Below, in pieces: positions 10,781-21,475 of a stretch of 64,000 nt of DNA; position 1 is the stretch's first letter; every line of letters begins with the position of its first letter. Below the pieces are notes generated by a model. That model was not told the origin of the DNA. It ran no database searches and saw nothing but the letters and a program-made list of their open reading frames with translations. The DNA is taken from NCBI RefSeq assembly GCF_016906535.1, contig NC_057385.1:1-64000 (forward strand), read 5' to 3'. Made by a program: the position numbers and the translations under genes. Source of the DNA: Rhizoctonia solani (Eukaryota; Basidiomycota; Agaricomycetes; Cantharellales; Ceratobasidiaceae).

Positions 10781-11899
10781 CCACTGTGTCACCATGCTGT
10801 CTGTTATGGATATGACATTTCTTCAATAATCTGTACTTATTTTATTAATTACACTAGTAATCTTACAGTAAACAAGTGAGATAAAGATGCAAACTAAGGT
10901 TTTCAAGGTCCCTCTATCCAATAGTGACCTTTACAAAACCTACAAACCTCAGGAATACCCTCAATATGCAATGCCTTTTGCATATATGCTGTTTTCTCAC
11001 TCATTTAAGCATATATAAATTTAGCTGAGTAGATAAACAGTAACAAGTAATATTTCTCTTGTTTGTAGTATTTATTATTCAAGATTATATCTTGTGGCTA
11101 CACACAGAAATATTCAGGGTCCCCCCCTGTTGCATAGGCAAGTGCTCCAGCGCTTAATCAGCCCTTAAGCGCCAACGCACTAAATGCGCCTTTTCTCCAT
11201 AGTGTTGCATCTGAGGCCAAGGGTGGGCAATTTGCACTTGGCTTGCCTTGCAAAATAAGGTTCACAAGCTGGGATCAGGTTGGGTCAATTCAGGGCAACC
11301 GTGTGATGATTGAGGGTCTTGTTGAAATCTTATGTATATAGATGTATATATAAATGTATTACTAAACTAAACTAAATTGTATACAAAAGTAAAGACAGTA
11401 AAAGAGAAGTAGAGATAGAGGGGTTAGGATAGAGGGCTTGTGTGCGGGCCTTTATATATCCCAAGAAACCTACTGAGTCATATGGTAAATTGCTGCGCAT
11501 ATGACTGCGCACTGAATGACTTGTACTTACTGACTTGATTACTGCGCATAGAACATACTAGAAGAATCTAGTATTTACAAGATATTTCAACAGGTCTGAC
11601 TTGGTCTTTTGCTTACCTGATGTATACCATAGATGGACAGTATTGGCATGAGCAAATACTTGCCAATGGGTGTAGTTGTATGAGTTTGTTTGAGTGCGGA
11701 TATAGCTAAGGAAAGGAATAAATGCGCCATTTTTTTTTGCTTTGTCTCCAAGGATTGAATTTGGGGAATGGTTGGGATTGTTGAATTAAGCACGTTGCAA
11801 TAGTATGATAGGCTGGAAGGCAATTGGGATGAGGTGCAAAGTACCTTTGCATTGCATTTTTGCTGAGTTTCTGCCAAGTTTCACTGAGCTCAATATATT
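10781..11899. other. AT-rich intergenic / degenerate repeat
   Basis: No gene supported. Includes GCGCTTAATC..CTTAAGCGCC near 11150, a motif shared with the LTR families below, and one TGAGTCA site near 11473. Confidence 0.4.
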
Positions 11900-12271
11900 A
11901 TGTATTTTGAATTAAAATGGTGGCAAGAACTTATAAAAATAAGAGGGGGAGTTGAGTTTATTATTTATTGGCAGAATCATCAGTATACATACCCAATACT
12001 GTACCAGATTGCAATGAACGTCCTCCTTGTGCAAGCCTTGTCTGTATTGTCTGAACAAGTATTCTTGTCAATCAAGTTGACCGTAACTGCTCAGAGAACT
12101 TGCCTCTCTGCTTTGAACGTCAAATATCTGCAAGTTTTGAAGCACACGTTACGTTGGCGCTGCAGAAACCGTCTGGACGGTGTTACAGAGACTGGGATTG
12201 AGATCAAGCCCAATGGTCTCAATCTTGTCTCTCATCTGTTTGAGAGCATGACTTGCAAGGATGAAGAATAG
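11900..12271 (+). pseudogene. hAT transposase, C-terminal dimerisation domain remnant
   Basis: The frame encodes YPILYQIAMNVLLVQALSVL followed by SEQVFLSIKLTVTAQRTCLS and LNVKYLQVLKHTLRW. This is the hAT-C block (usual pattern: P-x-L-ARIA..D-L-x-x-PA-S-S-V-P-SER-x-FS..R-x-x-L-S..ALQVLK). Several usually invariant positions are changed (SEQ for SER, L for P before the S-S-V core), which fits decay. The catalytic N-terminal region, terminal inverted repeats and 8-bp duplication were not found. Confidence 0.72.
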
Positions 12272-14439
12272 CCAGAAGTTATTGATTCCATGTACATACT
12301 AACTTAAGCCTCATTATCATTTTATGTATTGTGCATGCACCGTACCAAACCAAGCTGAATATATGTATAACCCAACAGAACAGACCCATCACACAAGCCA
12401 GGGCACAAATTGCTTAATCATCACACCAAGTAACCACAAGCCTGCTTACTCTAGCACAAGCAAGTTGGCTTGGCTTGGCTCAACTTGGCTCATATGCAAC
12501 ACTATTTCTCCATCACCCGGGCATCCCACACTGCCAAATTGCTTGCGCTTAGGTGCGCCTGTTTGTGCGCTCCAGAACGCTGGGTCAAACACCCAAAACA
12601 GACAACATTTGGCAGAGTTAGGCCCCATTTACTGTAAGTACCCAATGCAGCAGTATCCTACCTTTGGGACTGTTTACTCCAAGGATGAAACACTTAGCCT
12701 TGGGACATCTAAGGACCCACACAGGTAAATACTGCCTTGGGGCAAACATTGCCTTGGGGCAAATATTAGGATCTGTTGTTTGTTTACTATGTACCAAAGT
12801 ATTGGCTCCCTCAAGTGTTTCAGTTGCCACATGTACCTCCTGTACCCCCTCTTGGTATCAATCATGTATATACTTGTTTGTGTGCCTTCTCAGGGTATAA
12901 AAGGACCCTGTGAAGACGCTTCTAATGCATCCATTTATCCACTCTTATATATTGACATATACACACAAGCCTTTAACAGCTTATCTGCACATTTACTTTA
13001 GTGATTGACTCACTGTAAATAGCATAGGAGGTTATTTGGCGCACTAAGACCATAGGCCAGTCCCAACAGACACAGGGTAACCTATTAGTGTATTTACTGC
13101 AACCCTGTGCCCCTTGACTGTCACAGTTGTTGAGTTCAACATTGAGTATAGTGCAACAATACTGTAAGGATTGTTGTGATTGAGTGATAGTGTTTCAATC
13201 CACCCTACCCCCCATATTGTAGATAGCTTTATCTACAATATCTCATAAATCCTAGATATATTTTAGGTAAACCCCATAAGTCTTAAGTCTTACTTAAGCA
13301 TATATAAGTCCTATACTTATTAGGCAAATCCTATAAATCCTGTACATTAGTCAGGTAACCCTCTTACTTAAGATACTATCCCAGAGACCTTAAGTATACA
13401 TACCCCTAGTCACTTAGGCTTAAGTAACATTAGTCTAAGGTACTATACATAACCAACCACCTGCACTTCATAGTTGCTAGACTATTTGTTAGGAGTTGTT
13501 ATTCCTGATAACCTAGCTTATATTGTGCATATATTCTGTGCATATATTCTGATTCTTAATACTAGCTCTTAGTTATTCTCATATACATTTTGTATATAGT
13601 AATTCTTTCTTACTCCTGTACTTACACAACTCTTAACAGTCTCTGGAACTCACTGCAATTTAATTGAGAATTATGGAAAATTATTTCCCTGTCTCCAACA
13701 GCTGACAAGGGGGTAAGGGCGTTGTGGAAGCACCAAATACTTTAGCAGACTGCCAGGGAGTCTTAGCAGGGTTGCACTCAAGCTGATTCTAGGTTCCCTG
13801 TATAGGTTGGGGCCGTCCTAGAGGCTATATGCGCCAAACTTAATAGCTTTAGGCTAATTTACTATGTATGATGCTTAAAGAGATCAATAGAAGTTCTTAA
13901 GAGTCACACAGGCTGAGAGAGGATGGTAAAATGTGATGCATTCAAAAGGCCAGTTCAAGGGGCTATTTATACCCTTGGAGGCCTGTGATTACTATATACA
14001 GTAGGGTAAGATACATGACAAGATGAAAAGAGATGAGATGTTAAGTGAGAGCCTGTCTCACAAAGCTATGCCTCATAAGAGTTAGCCTCCAGTTCTAAAA
14101 ATATCCTTCCCATCACTAAGACACTCTAGGTAAAGGCTGAAACAAGCTGTGCTCTTAGTGAGGCCCAGACCTTCCTCTTAGCTACTCAGGTTAATAGCTT
14201 CTGGAAAGCAGAGTGCTTACTTAAGAACAATCTTTCAGTTAGACTCAAGTTATTGAGCCTTTCCTTCAAGGGACTGTTTCTCCCTTAATACCTCAAGTAT
14301 TTACATGATTAAAATTGTAGAAATAACAGAAGAATTCCAGGAATATTTCTATGTGCTTTACAAGTGTCCATCTACACTAATTTCAAGGCTAAATCATGTT
14401 TGCTTTGCTGTTCTTTACTATTTTATCCTGTTCCATAAC
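12272..14439. other. AT-rich repeat tract; includes an LTR-D-like stretch at its right end
   Basis: No gene is supportable. A TATA-like GGGTATAAAAGG lies near 12895. From about 13800 the sequence resembles the LTR-D copy at 44003-45306: both contain CTAGAGGCTATATGCGCCAA, a TTTATAccc block and a TTCCATAAC end. The right end is split by the LTR-A insertion and resumes at 14994. The left boundary could not be fixed. Confidence 0.5.
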
Positions 14440-14988
14440 TGTTACAACCTCCTTATTCACACCATTGGATTTGCCTAATTTTTCTGATATTTTTACTATT
14501 TTTTACGGACTCTTTATCTTACGTTTTTCGATCACGTGATCTCGGCGCTTATTATGCCGAGATGCTGTGCCAAGGGCGCTTAGGAGAAATCCACGCTTCT
14601 GCGCAGCCCGCAGCACAATTCTTATTTCCATCATGTACTTCTTTTCCCACGCGCACAGACCATGTAGATAGTGCACCTTTATCTATATATACAGCAGGGA
14701 AATTGCTTGGAGACCCCAAGTCAATTTTACCTTGTCTCTTACTCACTAGAGAAGGTATCCAGCCAGCTAAGTAGCCGGCCCCTAAGTCTTCAGAAGCCAC
14801 TCACCCCTTTTACTTAACCTACCACACGTCCCAGGCCTAAGGCCCCCATTGTCAGTAGATAGTAGTAGGCCGCCTTACACGACAGTAGTATAGCCTAGAT
14901 AGTAGATTACATAAGTCCAGCTTGTAGTATTATGGCCGTAAGCGCCTGCTCTCATTAGCGTGTACCCACCTTACAGTGGTGTACAACA
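14440..14988 (+). mobile_element. Solo LTR of Gypsy-A family (LTR-A), TSD ATAAC
   Basis: Begins TGTTACAACC and ends GTACAACA, 549 bp, flanked by ATAAC at 14435-14439 and 14989-14993. It aligns along its length with the LTRs of the complete element at 19379-25613, including TCACGTGATCTCGGCGCTTA and the AGACCATGTAGATAGTG block. Internal sequence is absent, so the copy arose by LTR-LTR recombination. It sits inside the end of an LTR-D-like sequence. Confidence 0.92.
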
Positions 14989-15204
14989 ATAACACAACCC
15001 ATCCTTTTCTCTCTCACTCTCACTCTTGTTCATACTTTGTAATTATTTAAACTATTAATATATGTTTGTTTCTATATACAATATACTTCTTTCTACATTC
15101 TCCAGTCCTATATCTAATCAGAAACAGTATCAGCCATACCAACTTATGCTTCAGTGTGCCTCACATTAAATGACCCCTACACTTGAGTCCTGCTTCATAA
15201 TCTA

Positions 15205-16589
15205 CCCTGATAATGAAATTCTACTAGGAGATCCATCAATTCCGGATCGTTTGACATATATATCACGTGACAGGGTCCATATTTACATTTGACAAGTTAT
15301 GTAATCCACTTAGATATTGAAATCCTGCTAAAAAGCCACGTGATTCCAAGTCAATTCATATACATATCAAGGCTATTTGAAAATGTCATATGAGATCTGA
15401 CATTGATGCTCTAATAGGGCATTAGATTTCCATTTTGGGAAGTTGACACTACCATAAATGGAAAGAGCGGACTCAATAACCCTAGTCTACATCTTTTGCT
15501 AGTCTCTTAGTATAAGCATATAGCCCTCTAATTCACTTAGCCAGCAAATTTGATCACTCAATTGAGCAAAGTTGCTGTTGTAGACACATTCAATACCAGG
15601 GAATTTATTCCCATTTTCTCGGATTTAAACAAAGGCAAACGGACGATATTTTCAATCACGTGACTTCGGCGCTTATATCATACGTTAAGCGCCGAGCCAC
15701 GTCCCCATCCGCGCTTAATCAACATACGTAGCCACCTCCACCTATGACGTCATCATGACACGTCAGTGACACATATGCATGAGTAAGGCCAACTGCGGAT
15801 TGGGGTTCTTATTGGATTAGGTATTGCATATAACGTATTTGTAATTAGTTCACCTGAAGAATATATAAGGAGGCCAACCAACCATGGTAACACCCAGGTT
15901 GATTACCTCTTGTCAAATCCCCACTTTGTACAAGGGCCATACAGCCCAGTAAGCCACTAGTTACACGCCTTAAGCGTTGCCCCTGCTGTACATACGTAGC
16001 TCACTGCCGCCTTACAGCGTGTGGTTGTTGTAGTTAGTTAGTTAGACGTTGTAGGGTAGTCACCACCGCCTTAAGTGGTTCTCACTTATATTCCATACGG
16101 CCGTAAGCGCCTGCGCCCTTGACGTCCTTACAGACGTCTAGGACAGTTGCCCTAATTGAATGATGAAATTGCAAACAAGTTGTCCGTGAATTTTGTCATT
16201 TGATTAGGCAAAGTTTCTCTAATTGAATGATGAAATTTGTGGACAACTTGTTTGCAATTTCATCACTTGATTAGGGCAACTTTGCTCAATTGAGTGATGA
16301 AATTCCAGCTACTGGCCAATAGTCAATAGGAATTGCTGATAAAGCCTGATAATAGTAATTGTGTTAAAAGGGGGTTAAGTTACTATATATACTGGGCCAA
16401 TGTGTGAACTTTCTAGGGTAATAAAGGCCACTCTTTCCATTTATGGTGGTGTCCACTTCCTAAAATGGCAGGAAGATGCCTAATTTGGGCATTTAAGGTG
16501 GTTTGAAAATAAATATTTGCAATTGTCATGATATATATATGGATCAACTCAGAATCTGCAGGTTTATTGGTAGGATTTCAATTTCAGGG
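15205..16589. mobile_element. Foldback/MITE-like element, copy 1, split by an LTR-B
   Basis: Left end CCCTGATAATGAAATTCTAC and right end GTAGGATTTCAATTTCAGGG are inverted. Inward, the pairs CATAAATGGAAAGAG (15452) and CTCTTTCCATTTATG (16431), then the CTCAATTGAGCAAAGTTGC (15558) and GCAACTTTGCTCAATTGAG (16275) arms, continue the symmetry. No coding capacity is seen. A solo LTR-B at 15576-16145 interrupts the inner arm. Same family as 26198-27092. Confidence 0.75.
15576..16145 (+). mobile_element. Solo LTR-B, TSD GTTGC
   Basis: 570 bp, TGTTGTAGAC..GTCTAGGACA, flanked by GTTGC at 15571-15575 and 16146-16150. Contains ATCACGTGACTTCGGCGCTT, a TATATAAGG box near 15860 and CGGCCGTAAGCGCCTGC near its end. 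Five further copies lie in the window; no internal region of this family is present. Confidence 0.92.
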
Positions 16590-16807
16590 TCCACTTGTAT
16601 ATCAGGTAAGTGAGGGGGAGGGGATGGCATTAGTGTGTAAACTAGAAGATTGCAGGAGCTGTATCTTATGATCTAGCTGGATTCAGGGTCTGGGAAGGGT
16701 CTATTTCAAGAGCTGTAGGTGGCTGTGCTCTGAATCTGCCAAGAAAATGCGCATATATGGACCGTTTTTGACCCAAAGTTCCCCACTACCCCTCTGGTTT
16801 TTCAACC

Positions 16808-17190
16808 AAATATAGGAAAAAAGGAGAGATTTGAGCGGACCAGTCAGCAAATGGTCCTCAGGGTCCATAGTGAGCATGCATAGTGGTAAATCTTGGGCCA
16901 CAGTAAGGGTATGAAGTTGGGACTTGTTGCCAACAGGCTTGTACTACTATGATGAGGCCATGTACAAGATATAAGGAAAAAAGGAGAAACTCAAGTGGAA
17001 CCAGTTGGCAAACAGTCCTCAGGGTCCATAGTGAGCATGCATAGTGGTAAATCTTGGGCCACAGCAAGGGTATGAAGTTGGGACTTGTTGCCAACAGGAT
17101 TAAATTACTTTTATCAGAGTGTGTACCTATTATTAAGGAGAAATGGCAAGGTCAACTAGAACCAGTCAGCAACTGGTCCTTCAGGCTGCA
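16808..17190. repeat. ~162-bp tandem repeat, 2.5 copies
   Basis: The block CAGGGTCCATAGTGAGCATG and the following ~60 bp occur at about 16857 and 17020; the AGGAAAAAAGGAGA and CCAGTYRGCAA blocks precede each, and a third diverged partial copy starts near 17135. The 66- and 78-codon open frames here simply follow the repeat. Confidence 0.8.
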
Positions 17191-17652
17191 CTCATAAAAT
17201 TAACAAAAATTGATTATTTTTGACCTTAACAGAATTGCACCAAAATTTCAGGGTGGGTGCGCATGGGATGAAAGACCATACTGACAAAGTTCCATGCACT
17301 TTGGACTGCAGGAAAAAGCAGAAACCTGATTTTTCTGACAAAATTCAAGGGATTTTTCATACTATAACACTCACTCTATCCTGTTGTTCTCCTGGTACTT
17401 CTACGCTTATATCTTTCCCTATAACCCCTCTCCACACTGTATCCATGGCATTTTCTATCTCTTTCCAACAGGCTTCAGGAGCCCCGGGTCCTTGTTGGTT
17501 ATGTATCATTTTGCTTAGGTTCTTAATCCTTTTGTGAATGAAGGTGTGGATCTCCAAGACCAACATGGGTTACTCTTCCCCACAAGAATTGCTTTTAGAT
17601 TTCTGGGTAATTGTTAGATTCAGAATTAAAACCAAGGTAGGATCAAAGGTAC

Positions 17653-18013
17653 TTACTTGCAACCAACATTGAATACTGTTTCCAAGTCACTGCTCTGCCG
17701 CTTCCTTGAGCACTTTGGTGATTTCTTCTCCAAGGCAGTACCATACTCACCTTGTATTTTGGATGTCTTGGTTCCCATGGTGGAAACCAACTTGGGTCCG
17801 CAATGTTTGGGAGCTGCCGGCACCTGCCCGGGGTTGTATGTCCATCCGCTGCGCATGACGCAAGACATGTTGCTATAACGTGATTTAAACAAGTTATCAG
17901 TCAGTCCAATACTAGTACAACCGGCAGCCAACCCAATGTACAGCTATAGACTAGTGTAGAAACCTCTTGTGGTTACCCACTAGAGTGTAAGTGCTTTTTG
18001 GTATGTCAAAAAA
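17653..18013 (-). pseudogene. gag 5' fragment of a Gypsy-C-related element
   Basis: The minus-strand frame begins near the neighbouring LTR with VMRSGWTYNPGQVPAA, matching VMRSRRTYNPGQAPAA at the gag start of Gypsy-C (58.87 kb). The leader between LTR and gag carries TTTTTTGACATACC, as in Gypsy-C, which may be the primer-binding region. Coding similarity fades below 17653 and no pol is found, so the element is truncated. Confidence 0.65.
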
Positions 18014-18269
18014 TGTTAGCTTTGTGAATACAATGTAATATAGAGATTAATCAGACAACTTTAATCAAGCTGAATGACAATCCATAAGTCACTTGTATTT
18101 GTAGTTTGAAACAAAGTAGATACAGAATCTTTTGGGTACAAGCCTCTTAAAACCAAGCAAGTACTATACATGACCAATAATATAACCAACAATCAAGTGG
18201 CTTATGTATGTAACAAGTAACAAACAGAAGTAAGATAACAATAATGAAGACAGTTAGCTATTTGTTACA
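18014..18269 (-). mobile_element. LTR of the truncated Gypsy-C-related element
   Basis: 256 bp, TGTTAGC..TTGTTACA, next to the gag fragment in the same layout as the 5' LTR of Gypsy-C; both have TTTTGGGTA, CTTAAAA and AGTACTATAC in the same order. No partner LTR or target duplication was found. Confidence 0.6.
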
Positions 18270-18485
18270 CCAAGATGTTAAGTTGGGTGAGTGTTGCCAA
18301 CTTGATTATGTAAGGGGTTTGCATATAATAGTGTTAATATAAGAATATTGTACATTCCTTACAGTTACAAAGCTATACATTGAGGCAGAAAGTGTAAAGA
18401 GACATTTTACTTGAGCACAATCAAAGGGGGGCCAGTGCTTGTAATCATTTTACATACAGGTCACTCTATAGGTCATGGGTCCAGG

Positions 18486-19235
18486 GATGGCGTACCAGGT
18501 ACGCCAGATATTGGCCTGTCACTTACAATGGTCACATGACATGAAAGCCAAGTACATTGGGGCTGGCGTACCTGGTACGCCGTCAAAGATGATTGCCAGT
18601 AAATTGCAATGTGCTAAAGTAGAAATATGTTGATTTTGCCTGAAGTGAAAATTTTATATACAGACTCACATGCTTGGTTTTATCCATGCTTGTAGGTGGC
18701 GTACCTGGTACGCCAGTATATTCAAGAGCTCTGGCTAGTATTTTCTTGTTTTATTTATTACTCTGTCAGAACAACTCCGTTTGATATACTTGAAAGTTCT
18801 ATCATTATCCATGCCTCTGCGGCTATCGACTGATACCAATTGTGGTGGTACATTCAAACTTTTAAGCATGAAATTTCCAGCAACAATTATTGAGACTTGT
18901 CAAAAGATGCAAATCCGCATATGCATAAGTGGTATGAATGACAAGCACATAGAATACAAAATACATGGAAGAAGATATAATGACATATGAGCAGTGGTTG
19001 ACAGCAAAACACGTACACACTACGTTGCGCTTCAGAGAGGAGACTGGTGTGACAAATGGCAGAGAGCTGTGTTGGTGCGTAGTGTACCAGGTACGCTGCA
19101 CAGGAGGGCAGACCATCTGACAAAAATCAAAGGGCTGTGCCAGGGCGTAGCATACTGAATATGCTGCTCCTGAAGCAAGATCATGTAGCAGCATTACAAC
19201 ACTGGTCTGGGGACTGGCGTACCTGGTACACCATG
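18486..19235. repeat. Cluster 3 of the GCRTAC-N3-GTAYGC palindrome
   Basis: GGCGTACCAGGTACGCC or its complement appears near 18490, 18566 and 18697; diverged versions lie near 19081, 19145 and 19217. Spacing is irregular (76 to 384 bp) and flanks do not align with each other, so this is not a simple tandem array. Confidence 0.75.
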
Positions 19236-19378
19236 GAAACTTCTGCTCAAATACAAGTGGTTAAATTAACTTCCTAACCCAGTATATCCAACCATCTAAA
19301 CCATCTAAGTCAAGTCTCATGTAAGTCCAGTCACCTGTGTGATGAGGAAGGGGGGAATCTCATGCACTTGTGGCTTAT

Positions 19379-19939
19379 TGTTGTACACCACTGTAAGGTG
19401 GGTACACGCTGGTGGAGCGGGCGCTTAAGGCCGTACTACTACAAGCAACAAGGTAATCTACTACTATACTAGGCTATCCTAATACCGCTTAAGGCGGTCT
19501 ACTTATCTAAACTACTGCAAAGGGGCCTTAGGCCTGGGAGGTGTGGTAGGTTAAGTAAGGGGTTTGACTACTGATGACTAATGGGGGCCGGCTACTTAGC
19601 TGGCTGGGCGTCCTCCTCAATGAATATGAGACAAGGTAAAATCGACTTGGTGTCTCCAAGCAATTTCCCTGCTGTATATATAGACAAACGCATACTATCT
19701 ACATGGTCTGTGCGTGTGAGAAAAGAAGAGTCCATGTGAAAAGGGAAGCGTGCTGCGGGCTGCGCAGAAGCGTGGATTTCTTCTAAGCGCTCTTGGCACG
19801 GCATCTCGGCGCGGCATCTCGGCATAATAAGCGCCGAGATCACGTGATTGAAAAACAGGAGATATCAAGTTCGTAAAAAAAACTAAAAATAATAGAAAAA
19901 ACGTAGGAATCTAATGGTATCAGTAAGGAGGTTATAACA
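19379..19939 (-). repeat. Gypsy-A 3' LTR
   Basis: 561 bp, plus strand TGTTGTACACC..GGTTATAACA. Carries a palindromic GCATCTCGGC.. region, CACGTGAT and a TATATA box. Differs from the 5' LTR at about 4 sites. Confidence 0.95.
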
Positions 19940-19950
19940 TTGCCCCCCCC

Positions 19951-21475
19951 TTAAAGGCTCTTGGCAGCGTCACAAGCCTTTCTGAGTTTAGCTTGGTTAA
20001 AACGCTTAATCTCTTCTTGGCTGTGTTCCAACAGTTCTTCTGGCTCCCAGGAATTGTCCTCCGGTCCGTAACCCTTCCATTTTATCAAGTAGAACCACTT
20101 TCCTCGTTGGCGTTTGGAGTCAATGATCTGTTCCACTTTGTATTCTTCCTCCCCTTCTATTGTTTCAGGAGGGGGGCGGCTTGGGAATGGCTGACTTGGG
20201 GACTCGTGTGCTTTCGATAGTAATCCCACGTAGAATACATTGTGGATTTTCAGGGTTTCCGGGAGTTCTAGGCGGTAGGCGTGGCTGGATATTTTCTCTG
20301 TAACCTTGAATGGACCTAGTCGTTTGGGATCTAGTTTATTGGAGTTTGTCCTAAGTTCTATGTTCTTTCCATCTAGCCAGACTTTTTTGCCTATGGAGTA
20401 TTCCGGTATCATCCCTGTTGTTTTGGTCATGCGTTCTTTTGTCATTCTAAGTGCTGACTCTGCTTCCTTCCATTCTTGGGCCAAGGTATTGGCTACAAGG
20501 TCTGCTTCTGGGACATTCGCGGGAACGTTAGACGGATTCATGATGGGGTTTCTTCCATAAACTAGTTCAAAAGGGGTTCTTCCGGTTGCGGAGTGCTTTG
20601 CGTTATTATAGGCATATTCCGCTAGTGGCAACCAGGTGGCCCAGTCCAAGTGGTCGGCGGCAACATATGATCTGAGGTAGAACTCAATGAACTGGTTCAC
20701 CCTTTCTGTTTGTCCGTCCAATTCCGGGTGGTAGGCTGATGAAAAGGCTGGTTTTACTCCAAGGCGTTGATAGAGTGCCCTTAGGAACTTCCCAGTAAAC
20801 GTAGTTCCCCTGTCTGAAATTGTTTTGACTGGTAACCCATGGAGTTTCCACACATGTGAGATGAATAAATCCGCTAGTCCTTTAGATGTAACCTTCTTGG
20901 TAGTTGGGATGAAATGCCCAAATTTGGAGAAGGAGTCGATGACTACCAAGATTGCGTCATGGCCATTTGACTTTGGGAATCCCGTGATAAAGTCATAGGA
21001 AATTGTGTGGAATGGATAGGGGGGAACTTCCAGAGGTTTGAGGGCAATGACCGGGGCGTGGGCTCGGCAGTTGGCCTGGCATGTGGGGCAGCATTCCACC
21101 CATTCTTTGGAGGATGATTTCATGCCTGGCCACCAGTAGTTGCAACTTAGAAGTTCAAGGGTCCTCTGTTGACCTGGGTGGCCGGCTAGTGGTGAGTCGT
21201 GAAATTCCTTCAGCAGTTGTTCTTTCAGGGTTTCTGAGTCTGGGACAACTAGTTTCCCTCGGTACCATAGGAGGTCCTCTTCCCAATCGTAGTCTCTGTA
21301 AGCTTTCCGAATGGAGGGAGGTGCATTGTCCGCATCTTCTGTGAGAAATTGGATGATGGGTTCCAGTGATGGATCCTCCCTGAGTCTGGAGCGAATTTCC
21401 GTGACAATTTTGACTTCTTCCTCTGACGTATTGGCAAAGACTTCCGACGGTAACATGACCTCTGGCTCTGGGGCG
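19951..21475 (-). CDS. Gypsy-A integrase with C-terminal chromodomain (pol 3' part)
   Basis: The frame contains the HHCC zinc domain (HDSPLAGHPGQQRT.., CPTCQANC). The DDE core follows: D in SYDFITGFPKSNGHD, D in TISDRGTTFTGKF and E in DGQTERVNQ. Next come an SH3-like GKKVWLDGKNI region and a chromodomain, EYKVEQIIDSKRQRGKWFYL with WKGYGPEDNSWEP. Integrases insert the cDNA; chromodomains steer Ty3-type elements to histone-marked chromatin. The first ATG in frame is at 21456, but this is not a separate gene: it continues the pol frame after a one-base loss near 21478. The stop lies a few bases from the polypurine tract, as usual. Confidence 0.9.
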
